A stretch of DNA of 64,000 nt from AP-15 sp963716115 (lineage in GTDB: Bacteria > Pseudomonadota > Alphaproteobacteria > ATCC43930 > CGMCC-115725), in NCBI GenBank assembly GCA_963716115.1, contig CAVQSZ010000029.1:1-64000 (forward strand), read 5' to 3'. The position numbers and the translations under genes were made by a program. The stretch's first letter is position 1. The number at the start of each line of letters is the position of its first letter. The notes under the pieces were generated by a model, which saw nothing but the letters and a program-made list of their open reading frames with translations, was not told where the DNA came from and did not search any database. Of the stretch, positions 55,295 to 63,614 are shown one piece after another.

Positions 55295-55326
55295 CGGATT
55301 AACAGATCGCCTTGGCTACCCGCGGG

Positions 55327-55805
55327 ATGTCTCACCGGCTGGCAAAGCGGGTAATCCTGTGCGGTGTGCTGATCGCCTTCGGCGCCGGCGCTTCTACATA
55401 ATCCGGTTCCTTGTGGTCGCCTGGATGTGGTCGTCTATGCTCTACGGCCGCGATCTCATGGATGCTTCAGCGACGAATGCGCGTCGGAGACAGGCGACGG
55501 CTGGAGCAATTTCTATCGGGGCGCCGGAGCATCAATCCAAGACGGTTGTCAGCCTGAAACGCGCCGGCCATGGTTTGCGACCACCCTGATCGAGTCCGGG
55601 GCTGGCAGGTCGCGGGCCGGACCTGCGCTGGCAGGACGACGACACGCTCGATTTGCAGCTCGAGTTCGGCTGCGAGGCGCACACCAGCCGGCCGGTCGCG
55701 GCCGTCGGACGATCGGCATCGTCTACCACCGGGGCTGACCGCGGCCAGACCCCGAAAGTCGGCTACGAATCCTTGCGCCGCCGCGATCTCCCGCCCGGGC
55801 CCTGA
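55327..55805 (+). pseudogene. Decayed partner gene, copy 1
   Basis: It starts MSHRLAKRVILCGVLIAFGA, a hydrophobic N terminus, then breaks. Pieces in different frames match copy 2 (55834-56336): SKTVVSLKRA against DKTVVRLRPA, PWFATTLIES against SWFWTTLVET, and RWQDDDTLDLQLEFGCEAHT against RWRNDDTLDVMLGFGCLTHM, followed by PVAAVG against PIDAVG. It ends RRRDLPPGP at 55805. Position directly after the toxin-like gene suggests an immunity-type partner. At least three frame changes. Confidence 0.55.
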
Positions 55806-55833
55806 AGTAACTGCCGGTCGATGGAAATAGCGC

Positions 55834-56336
55834 ATGTGTCCGGCTTCGCACACCGCCGCGGCGCAGATGCTGCGGGCGGTGGCGATCGTCGGAATCGGGG
55901 TAGGGCTCGTCTACCTCGTGCAGTTTGCCGAGTTCGCTTCCGTCATGTTCGAAGTTTTCTCTGACATAAATTCGACCGCGGATTCCGCAAAGAACCAACG
56001 TGGTGATGAAGCGGCATCCAGGACCGAATCCTCGCCTCGCCGGCAAGATCCCGACAAGACGGTTGTTCGGCTTCGGCCCGCGCATAGCTGGTTTTGGACA
56101 ACACTCGTCGAAACTGAAAGTTTCGGGGTTCAGGAAGGTTGAGATGGAGAAACGACGACACGCTCGACGTGATGCTCGGCTTCGGTTGCCTGACGCATAT
56201 GACGCACCCGATCGACGCGGTCGGGTCGATGCATATCGCCTATCACTTCAGTAACAATGACAAAACCCTCTCCAAGGGTTGTCCGGATCAGGGATTGCTC
56301 GAAAACGGTCACGGCGTCGTGCTCCCAGATCATTGA
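55834..56336 (+). pseudogene. Partner gene, copy 2, one frame change
   Basis: The frame from 55834 has a membrane helix (about residues 13-32; LRAVAIVGIGVGLVYLVQFA), then QDPDKTVVRLRPAHSWFWTT and ends in ESFGVQEG. One frame change between about 56100 and 56139 leads to RWRNDDTLDVMLGFGCLTHM, PIDAVGSMHIAYHFSNNDKT and GCPDQGLLENGHGVVLPDH, ending at 56336. It is less damaged than copy 1. Function unknown; homology to copy 1 and position suggest a second immunity-like gene. Confidence 0.55.
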
Positions 56337-56379
56337 GGGCCGCCGCGATCGACAGATGGCTGGTCGCGTCTTCCCGACG

Positions 56380-56576
56380 GCGCGATTTCCCGAAGCAAAA
56401 TCCACGATTCCGATGTCCATACCGAACTATACAGTGGATGTGTCACGGCTGGGGCTGGATACTGTCTTTTCGAGACACGTGCATCTGCAAAGCTGTATGC
56501 GTTGCGTAATTCGAAAATTTCAATAGCCACGACCAGCTGGATTGGATAGGACAAGGCTGGAAGCACCCCTGCTCTT
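56380..56576 (+). pseudogene. Orphan C-terminal fragment of the toxin-like domain
   Basis: Pieces match the end of the gene at 54298-55294: the DFPKQ start, AGAGYCLFETRASAKLYALR (against AGAG and FETRAF) and NFNSHDQLDWIGQGW (against NFVASQLDWIGRGW), with a stop at 56576. No N-terminal part precedes it. An orphan C-terminal tip behind a partner gene is a typical feature of polymorphic toxin loci. Confidence 0.55.
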
Positions 56577-56620
56577 AATGTCTGGCCCGAAATGCAGCGC
56601 GTCATCTCGGTGGGTCTATC

Positions 56621-56697
56621 GTCGCCCCCGCGAAAGCGGGGGTCCAGGACAACCGTTCGAACCTTGGAGCCCTGGGTTCCCGCTCTCGCGGGAACGA
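56621..56697. repeat. Paired palindromes (REP/BIME-like)
   Basis: Two hairpins, CCCCCGC-GAAA-GCGGGGG (56625-56642) and TTCCCGC-TCTC-GCGGGAA (56677-56694), in opposite orientation and bounded by GTCG/CCAG and CTGG/CGAC. This is the widespread alphaproteobacterial REP type. It marks the edge between the decayed toxin locus and yqgE. Confidence 0.8.
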
Positions 56698-56787
56698 CGA
56701 ATAACATATTGATACTTATATAAACATTTCAGCCCTGCTCTTAAAGCCGCCGCGGAGATGGCGCGCGTTCATTCCGCGCCGCCACCG

Positions 56788-57420
56788 CTACAATTCGCGG
56801 GTGCGGCGGGCCATCGCCTCGTCCCACAGATTGCCGCGGTCGGCGTCGAAGATCAGCTTCGGCTCCTCGGGGGTCTGGAACCAGTCGTGGCGGTCGAGCT
56901 CGGCTTCGAGCTGGCCCGGCCCCCAGCCGGCATAGCCGAAGGCGAAGAGGCTCTTCTCCGGGCCGCGATGCCGGCCGATGTCGCGCAGGATCTGCGGGCT
57001 CGCGGTCATCGCCACATGCTCGTCGACGGCGGTGGTCCCGGCGCCCTTGTATTCGGCGCTGTGCACGACAAAGCCGAGCTCGGGCTGCACCGGGCCGCCG
57101 GCCACGACCTGCACGCTGCCCTCGACGCCCTTCGGATCGCCGCCGGTCGCCTCCAGGAGGCTGGCGATCGTGCGCTCGCCCAGCGGCCGGTTGATGACGA
57201 TGCCAAAGGCGCCGCCCTTGTCGTGGCGGACGACCAGAATGACGGTGCGCGAAAAGCGCGGGTCGCCGATCGTCGGCGCCGCGATCAGCAATTGCCCGGC
57301 AAGCGAGTGGAAGTCGGACGGGTCGGCGGCCAAAGCGGGGAGCGCCGCCACCGCCATCGCCGGCCCCAGCCCGGCGGCCATCGGCAGCATCCGGAGAAGC
57401 AATCTGCGCGAGGGCGGCAT
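56788..57420 (-). CDS. YqgE/AlgH-family protein with export signal
   Basis: A 210-residue protein. The family domain starts at about residue 38 (LAGQLLIAAPTIGDPRFSRTV) with GGAFGIVINRPL, VVAGGPVQPELGFVVH and FAFGYAGWGPGQLEAEL. Before it stands a signal-like leader: SRRLLLR, then MAAGLGPAMAVAALPALA and an ALAAD cleavage site. SRRLLLR resembles the Tat consensus SRRxFLK. Most YqgE proteins have no leader and are cytoplasmic, so export is unusual. Function of the family is unclear (linked to transcription or DNA binding in some species). Divergent from the NHL gene, with a 77-base gap. Confidence 0.85.
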   Translation of the reverse strand: MPPSRRLLLRMLPMAAGLGPAMAVAALPALAADPSDFHSLAGQLLIAAPTIGDPRFSRTVILVVRHDKGGAFGIVINRPLGERTIASLLEATGGDPKGVEGSVQVVAGGPVQPELGFVVHSAEYKGAGTTAVDEHVAMTASPQILRDIGRHRGPEKSLFAFGYAGWGPGQLEAELDRHDWFQTPEEPKLIFDADRGNLWDEAMARRTREL

Positions 57421-57497
57421 GGCGGCAATCTACATCCCTCGTCATCGGCTCGGAAAGCGGTGCTAAAATCGAAGCGGCGACAGAGGGGCATCAACTC

Positions 57498-58563
57498 ATG
57501 GCGGATCAATCCTGGGTCATCGCGACGGCGGTCGGGACCGGCGAGCGCGGCTTTGCCGGCGACGGCGGGCCGGCGGCGCGGGCGGTGCTGAACGGGCCGT
57601 TCGACATCGGCTTCGATCCGGGCGGCAATCTCTATTTCTCCGACACCTTCAACCACCGCATCCGGCGGGTCGATGCGCGAACCGGCGTCATCACGACCGT
57701 CGCGGGCTCGGGCGAGGCCGGCTATTCCGGCGATGGCGGGCCGGCGACCGCCGCCCGGCTCAACGAGCCTTACGGCATCGCCGTCGACCGGGCCGGCAAC
57801 GTCTACGCCGCCGACCGGCACAATCATTGCGTGCGCCGGATCGACGCCGCCTCGGGCGCGATCACGACCCTCGCCGGGAACGGCGCGTCGGGGTTCGGCG
57901 GCGATGGCGGGCCGGCCGCGCGCGCCGGGATGGTCGAGCCGAACGGGTTGGCGCTCGACCCGGCGAACAGCCGGCTCTTGATCGCCGATGTCGCCGACAA
58001 CCGGGTGCGCGTCGTCGACCTCGCCACCGGGATCATCTCGACCTTCGCCGGCACCGGCGCGGCCGAGCACCGCGGCGACGGCGGTAGGGCGGCGGCGGCC
58101 GGGGTGCACGGCGCCCGCGCCGTCAAGGTCGCGCCCGACGGCACGGTCTACATCCTCGAGCGCCAGGGCAGCACCCTGCGCGCGGTCGATCCCCGTACCG
58201 GCGTCATCACGACCGTGGCCGGGACCGGGGCGCGCGGCTATTCGGGCGACGGCGGCCCGGCGCGCGAGCGCGGTTTTCGACGCGCCCAAGGAATTCGCCC
58301 TCGACCCCGGCGGCGACATCCTGATCGTCGACACCGAGAACCATGCGATCCGCCGCATCTACCGAGCAAGCGGCGTGGTCGAGACCATTGCCGGCGGCCG
58401 CAAGGGCGGCGGGGGCGACGGCGGCCCGGCCCGCGCCGCCGGCCTCGGCCGGCCGCACGGCGTCGCAATCGGCCCCGATGGCGCGATCTATATCGGCGAC
58501 ACCGAAAACCACCGCATCCGCAAGCTCGTGCGGAACACGAACGCCGGCTCTCCCGGCGTATGA
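57498..58563 (+). pseudogene. NHL-repeat beta-propeller protein, one +1 frameshift
   Basis: Six repeats of about 55 residues, each marked by a G-x-G-x-x-G-[FY]-x-GDGGPA motif (GERGFAGDGGPA, GEAGYSGDGGPA, GASGFGGDGGPA, a weaker GAAEHRGDGGRA, GARGYSGDGGPA, and a last GGGGDGGPA), with strands such as NLYFSDTFNHRIRRVD and NVYAADRHNHCVRRID. This gives a six-bladed propeller of about 354 residues. At about C58263 one extra base shifts the frame; the next frame continues SAVFDAPKEFALDPGGD to 58563. No signal peptide is visible. Function unknown; such propellers bind ligands or proteins, or act as lactonases. Confidence 0.8.
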
Positions 58564-58710
58564 GGAATTGTTGCGAAGAACCCGAAAGGCCCGATCGACG
58601 GCGTGCACGGTTCGACCTGGCGGACCGCCGTTACGCCTCGCGTTGCGGACGACTGACGAAAAGAGCGGCCAAGAGCGGCCGCCCAATCCCGTTTCCGATG
58701 AGAGCCGAGA

Positions 58711-59550
58711 CTAGCGCCGGCGCCAGCGCCGCCGCACGGCCCCGAGCCCGATCAGGGCAGAGCCCAGCAGAGTGAGGCTTGCGGGCTCGGGCACGCTCCC
58801 CAATGTCCCGCCGAGAGCCAGCAGACCGGAGCCATCTTGGGTGCCGTCGGCATAGGTGAAGCCGAAGCCGCCCGAATTCGGGCTGGTGTCCGTGGCCGCG
58901 TCGATCAGGCTGATGTAGCCGAATGTCGACCAATAGCTGTTCTGGTAGCCTTGATGCTCCCAGCAGCCGTCGACGGGCGGTTGGCTGAACCCTTTGGCGA
59001 TCCCGTTTGCGTTCACCACTTCGCCGTCGGTGCAGCTCGGGCCGCCGCCGATGCCGCCGTTGACGACGCCGTTGCCCTGGATGGTGCCGAGCGGGGCGTT
59101 TCCACCCGGCACGGTGCCGTCATAGTCGCCGCCGACATAATTCTCGATCGAGAGGTTGCCGCCGGCTGCGATGAACGCGTTCACCGCCGCGCCGAACCCG
59201 TTGAGGACGGTATTGTCGGCCGTGCAGCATCCGCCCGGCAATTCGATATAGATCGCGCTGTAGTTCGACGGGGTCAGCGTCAACGCGGCCAGAGACGTGG
59301 CATAGGCGACAGCCGCTCCGTCAGGGTTGGCGATATTGACGGTCCCGGTCGGGTCATAGACCAGAACCGGTATCGTGCCTTGGCCGTTCGACAGGTAATG
59401 GAAGAGCTGCGGGGTGTACGAGGGGTCCTGATGGAAAGCGGTGGCGTCCGATCCTTCGAGCGCAACAAATCCGGGAGTTGCTTGAGCCGCTCCGGTATAG
59501 CCGACGGCGGCTGCCAGAGTGACCATCGTAGTCAGACCAGAAAACTTCAT
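58711..59550 (-). CDS. PEP-CTERM sorting-domain protein
   Basis: A 279-residue exported protein. A signal peptide (residues 1 to about 25, LAAAVGYTGAAQAT) leads to a Gly/Asn/Thr/Ser-rich domain with several cysteines (GGCCTAD, SCTDGE, GCWEHQ). It ends with the PEP-CTERM signal: VPEPASL, a transmembrane stretch TLLGSALIGLGAV and a basic RRRWRRR tail. This signal is cut by an exosortase (EpsH family), usually in organisms that make an extracellular polysaccharide. No exosortase is in the window. A near-perfect sigma-54 promoter lies 66 bases upstream of the start. Confidence 0.9.
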   Translation of the reverse strand: MKFSGLTTMVTLAAAVGYTGAAQATPGFVALEGSDATAFHQDPSYTPQLFHYLSNGQGTIPVLVYDPTGTVNIANPDGAAVAYATSLAALTLTPSNYSAIYIELPGGCCTADNTVLNGFGAAVNAFIAAGGNLSIENYVGGDYDGTVPGGNAPLGTIQGNGVVNGGIGGGPSCTDGEVVNANGIAKGFSQPPVDGCWEHQGYQNSYWSTFGYISLIDAATDTSPNSGGFGFTYADGTQDGSGLLALGGTLGSVPEPASLTLLGSALIGLGAVRRRWRRR

Positions 59551-59615
59551 GTGCCTTTCCCTTCTGCGTCAGACACGCGAATCCAAAAACGAGTTCACGA
59601 TGTCGTGATCGCCAC

Positions 59616-59631
59616 AGCAAGCCGCGTGCCA
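59616..59631 (-). promoter_or_regulatory. Sigma-54 (RpoN) promoter of the PEP-CTERM gene
   Basis: On the minus strand TGGCACGCGGCTTGCT, against the consensus TGGCACG-N4-TTGC(A/T): every defined base matches and the GG-to-GC spacing is ten. The transcription start would be near 59605, giving a leader of about 55 bases before the ATG at 59550. GGGAAAGGC before the ATG can serve as ribosome site. Confidence 0.8.
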
Positions 59632-59752
59632 GATGGGCAGGAGGTCGCAAGCCTTTGATCCAATTATCCTTGGGTCAGGACCGGCCGATCCCGATGTAAA
59701 TATTCCCGACAGGTTCCGGGCCCCATACGGCTCAAGCGTCTGCGCCGGAGGG

Positions 59753-61168
59753 TCATTCCTTACAGTTTGCTGAACGTGGGTTCAAACATCCTGTTTCGAG
59801 TTTGATCGAGTTGGGGATATGTCGCTCGGGTCGGATCGGCGGCGCCTCTGGGTCGGTAACCGTCGGGAACGGCCAGGTTGCGGCAGGAGCGTGGCGGAAC
59901 GAGGTCCTGAGGGGGGAAGGGCGCCGCGTTCGGAGATCAGGAAGCCGTAGGCGGCGATGCAGAGTGTCGCGTGATGGTGGAAGCCGCGCCAGCCGCGCCC
60001 TTCGTAATCGCCAAGGCCGAGTTCCTGCTTGAGTTCCTGATAATCGCGCTCGATCCGCCAGCGCAGCTTGGCGAGATCGACCAGCCGCTCGAAGGCGATA
60101 TCCTCGGGCAAGGTGGCGAACCAATACTTGGTCGGCTCGGTTTCGCCTGGCGGCCATTCGATCAGCAGCCATTCTTCGGCGCGCGGTTCGCTCCGCTTGG
60201 TATCGCGATGCGGCGGCGCGCACCCGCACGCCTGGCAAAACGCGAGGTCGAGCCAATCGGCCGATGCCCTCGCGCCAAGTGATCGTCTGCCACGCTCGCT
60301 GCCGGCAGGCCGAGCGCGAGCGCCTTGGCCGCGACCGGCTGGTGCTCGGGGTCGCGCCGCAGCAGGTTCGGCGGTCGGCCGCCGGCCCGACCAGGGTTTC
60401 GCCGGCAACGGCGCCACGCCCGGGCGGCCAAGCCGTGGTGATGCGGCTGGATACCGGCGATATAACGCAGGCCGAGCGCGGCGATCTCGGTACGCAGCCG
60501 GGTGTCGCTGCCGTAGCCGGCATCCATCAGCACGACGCCCGCGCGGCAGCCCGGCGGCCCGCGCGGCGCGGATCTGCTCCAAGCGCGATGTCGGGCTTGG
60601 TCTGGAAAGCCGATCGCCTCCGGCACCCCGGCCTGGGCCCGGCGCGCCTGGTCCGGCCGCCCATTCCAGCGGCAGATACAGCCGATAGGCGATCGGCAAG
60701 CTGGCATGAGTGGTTGGCGAGCGAGAGAGGTGACCGCGACCTGGCAATTGTCCTGCTTGCCGAGTTGGCCGCAATATTGCCGCGTCACCCCGACCGAATG
60801 CCGGCCCTTCTTGGGAAACCCGGTATCGTCGATGATCCAGGCCTCGATCGGCCCGCGGCGTTCGATCGCCGGCAGCACCAGCTCGCGCACCCTGGCCAGA
60901 ACCGCTGCGTCCGACCATGGCGCGTTGCCGACAAAATGCAGCAAGCGATTGATGCTTGCGCCGCAACCCGCGACGGCGCGGTCACCGCCGCCAGCGGCTC
61001 GACGCTCTTGCGCGCCAACGGCATCAGCAACCCGAGGCAATAATCGCGCATCGGCTCCGGCCGGTCGGCGTGGCCAAGGACCTCGACAAGCGCCTCGACA
61101 TAGGCCGAAAATCGCGCTTCACTCCCCTCGCTCGCAGCGCCCTCTATTCCGGTCCCCCAACCGGTCAA
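59753..61168 (-). pseudogene. IS701-type transposase, multiple frameshifts
   Basis: Read across several frames it gives GWGTGIEG, FSAYVEALVEVLGHADRPEP, DYCLGLLMPLARKSVEPLAA, SINRLLHFVGNAPWSD, AWIIDDTGFPKKGRHSVGVT (first catalytic Asp), VVLMDAGYGSD (second Asp), LRWRIERDYQELKQELGLGD (catalytic Glu), YEGRGWRGFHHHATLCIAAY and ERHIPNSI. These are IS701-family DDE transposase blocks. The likely start is TTG at 61168. At least five frame changes in both directions make it non-functional. I could not define its terminal repeats; the IS5-type element lies just beyond its 5' end. Confidence 0.8.
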
Positions 61169-61249
61169 AAGATCGACTTGTATACCACATCTTGCGACTG
61201 CTACCCAGAACAATACATCATAAAAGATTTGTGAACTCAGTAAGACTAA

Positions 61250-62178
61250 GAGTTTGACCCAAAATGAATTGAGTGATTTCAGCCGCTTGTGGTACTCTCT
61301 GGTTGTCAAGCAAGAGAGGGGCGCAAGATGTGGACCGAAATCACCCAACCGCAGTATCGCCGCGATGGTCTTCGCTATGCAAGCGACGTGATCGATCAGG
61401 AATGGGCCGAGATCGAAGCGTTGCTGCCGTTGCCCAAGCAGCTGGGGCGACCGCGCACCACCGCGATGCGGCAAGTTGTCAATGCGATGCTGTACTTGCT
61501 GACGACGGGTTGTCAGTGGCGATTGCTGCCAAAGGAGTTCCCGCCGTTCTCGACGGTGCAGCGATTTTTCTACCGCTGGCGGGACGCCGGATTGTGGGAG
61601 ACGATCAATCACTCTCTGGTGATGCGGGTGCGCGAGACGGCCGGCCGCGAGGCCAGCCCCAGCGCCGGGGTCATCGACAGCCAGTCGGTCAAGACGACCG
61701 AGGCCGGCGGCCCGCGCGGATATGACGCCGGCAAGAAAGTCAAAGGGCGCAAGCGCCACGTGCTCACCGACACGACCGGCCTGCTGGTCGGGGCGGTGGT
61801 CCACCGAGCCGACATCCAAGACCGCGACGGCGCGCCACTGGTGTTGGCCGCCGCGCGCAATCTCTATCCCTGGCTGCGCCACCTCTTCGCCGACGGCGGC
61901 TACCGCGGCGCCAAGCTCAACGCCGCCCTCGACAAGCTCGGGCGGTGGACGGTCGAGATCGTCAAGCGTTCCGACACCGCCACCGGGTTTGTCGTCCTGC
62001 CGCGGCGCTGGGTGGTCGAGCGCACTTTTGCCTGGCTCAACCGCAACCGACGCCTGGCCAAGGATTTCGAAGCGACCATGGAAAGCGCGCTGGCGTGGCT
62101 GTTCCTCGCCAGCGTCAAGCTACTCATAAGGAGGCTCGGCCGGACGCCACAGCCACAAATTGTAATCTGAGTAGACTC
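61250..62178 (+). mobile_element. IS5-family element, IS1031-like group
   Basis: A 929-bp element. Ends are GAGTTTGACCC at the left (61250) and GAGTCTACTCA read inwards from the right (62178), imperfect inverted repeats starting with GAG. It is flanked by TAA on both sides (61247-61249 and 62179-62181), a 3-bp TNA target duplication. Length, GAG ends and TNA target fit the IS1031 group of IS5. It carries one intact transposase gene and looks recent. Confidence 0.82.
61328..62170 (+). CDS. IS5-family transposase
   Basis: A 280-residue DDE transposase. The N-terminal DUF4096-type domain (DVIDQEWAEIEALLPLPKQL, MLYLLTTGCQWRLLPKEFPP, RFFYRWRDAGLW) is followed by the catalytic core: GVIDSQSVKTTEAGGPRGYD (first Asp), LFADGGYRGAKL (second Asp) and RRWVVERTFAWLNRNRRLAK (Glu). 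The ATG at 61328 is preceded by GAGAGGGGCGCAAG. The frame is intact, so the element may still move. Confidence 0.93.
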   Translation: MWTEITQPQYRRDGLRYASDVIDQEWAEIEALLPLPKQLGRPRTTAMRQVVNAMLYLLTTGCQWRLLPKEFPPFSTVQRFFYRWRDAGLWETINHSLVMRVRETAGREASPSAGVIDSQSVKTTEAGGPRGYDAGKKVKGRKRHVLTDTTGLLVGAVVHRADIQDRDGAPLVLAAARNLYPWLRHLFADGGYRGAKLNAALDKLGRWTVEIVKRSDTATGFVVLPRRWVVERTFAWLNRNRRLAKDFEATMESALAWLFLASVKLLIRRLGRTPQPQIVI

Positions 62179-62463
62179 TAAGAACGGAAGATTTCAATGC
62201 AAAACTCAGTGGAGCTTCCCTGTAAAGGTTTTCGACATCTCAAATCTTAATTGGAAATTCGGCGCACGGCTGAGGCTGCCGTACGAGATGAGCAAGGCAC
62301 AGGGGCATGCGACGATGAAAATTTCGCCCCGGCTGTCATCCATTGGCCCAAGGCGACAGGCATCGCTCCACCGGAGCACCGGCGCAACCCCCTCAACGAA
62401 GCTGCGCTTACGCCCTCCCGGCTCGCGGCCCGTTGAAATCAGCCGAACGGCGCCGCGCTGGCT

Positions 62464-63372
62464 TTAGCCGAGAAATTCGCGCAACGCCGCCACCAGATCC
62501 TTCGGGTTGTCGCCCTGCACGGTGTGGCCGGCCCTGGCGATCTTGATCCAGCGGCCGTCGGGCAGGCTCGTCGCCAGTCGCTCGGCGTCGGCGTCGTGGA
62601 ACACGTCGCTCTCGGCGCCGCGCACCACCAGGGTCGGGCAGCCGACATTGGCCAGGCCGTCGGCGAGCCCGCGCCGTTCCGCCCCGTGCCGCTCGCCGCC
62701 CATCGCCTGAAACCGCCGGCGGTCGTACTTCCAGGTCCAGTTGCCGTCCGGCTGCTGGCGCAGATTGTGCATCAGGCTGCGCCGCAGGATTAAGCGGGTC
62801 GCGGCGCGGGTTGAAGGCGAGCGCGCGCTCGATGATCGCCTCGAGCGAGGCGGGCTCGGCGCCGCTGTTGACAAAATCGCGGATGCGGCTCGAGCCCGGG
62901 CGCCTGACCTCGGGGCCGGCGTCGATCAGCACCAGCGCCGACAGGGTCTCGGGATAGGCGATCGCATAGGCGAGGCCGTTGATCGCGCCCATCGACATGC
63001 CGATCAGCACGAAGCGGTCGAGCCCGAGCTGGTCGGCGAAGCCCCGGATGTCCTCGCGCTGGGCGGCGAGCGAATAGTCGGCGTCGGCCGCCCAGTCGCT
63101 GTCGCCGTGGCCGCGCTGGTCGAGCGCCAGGCAACGGAAATCGCCGCGCAGCGCCAGGCAGCACAAATCCCAGGTATGCGCGGTCAAGGCGCCGCCGTGC
63201 AGAAACAGGATCGGCCGCGCGCCCGGCGTTGCCCCAATCGAGATAGCGCATGCCGCATCGTGCCGACCGTGGCGTCGCGCTCGGCCGGCAGGGCGACCTC
63301 GTCGAAGCTGAAGCCGGCCCGAACCGCCGTAGATGTCAGATGGTCGCGATACTCGTCGGTCGATAATGTCAT
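62464..63372 (-). pseudogene. Alpha/beta-hydrolase, three +1 frameshifts
   Basis: Four successive frames together make one alpha/beta-hydrolase: (1) MTLSTDEYRDHL and FSFDEVALPAERDATVGT; (2) MRYLDWGNAG; (3) ARPILFLHGGALTAHTWDL (oxyanion HGG), LALDQRGHGDSDW, FVLIGMSMGAINGLAYAI (nucleophile elbow G-x-S-x-G) and LVLIDAGPEV; (4) WTWKYDRRRF, CPTLVVRGAESDVF and ARAGHTVQGDNP with the catalytic His, ending ALREFLG at 62464. Total length about 300 residues is normal. All three frame changes are net +1. Substrate unknown; the sequence resembles esterase or haloperoxidase-type enzymes. Confidence 0.8.
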
Positions 63373-63614
63373 GGTATCGGGAGCTCCATCGCAAGTCGCC
63401 GCCGGCCTGCCGCGGCCGGTTGCAGGCTTTACCACAAAGCGGCCCGCGGGCACTATTTCCGGTTGCGCGGGCCACCCTGTTTGCGACTGGCACACCCGCG
63501 CTCTCGTCATGGCTGACGCGGGCAGGCGCATGGTGTCCGCCGCGCGAAGGGGTACACTCGCATCAGCAACAGCGGGTGGCGACGGGCGGCCCGCGCGACG
63601 GAGGGAAGAAACCG

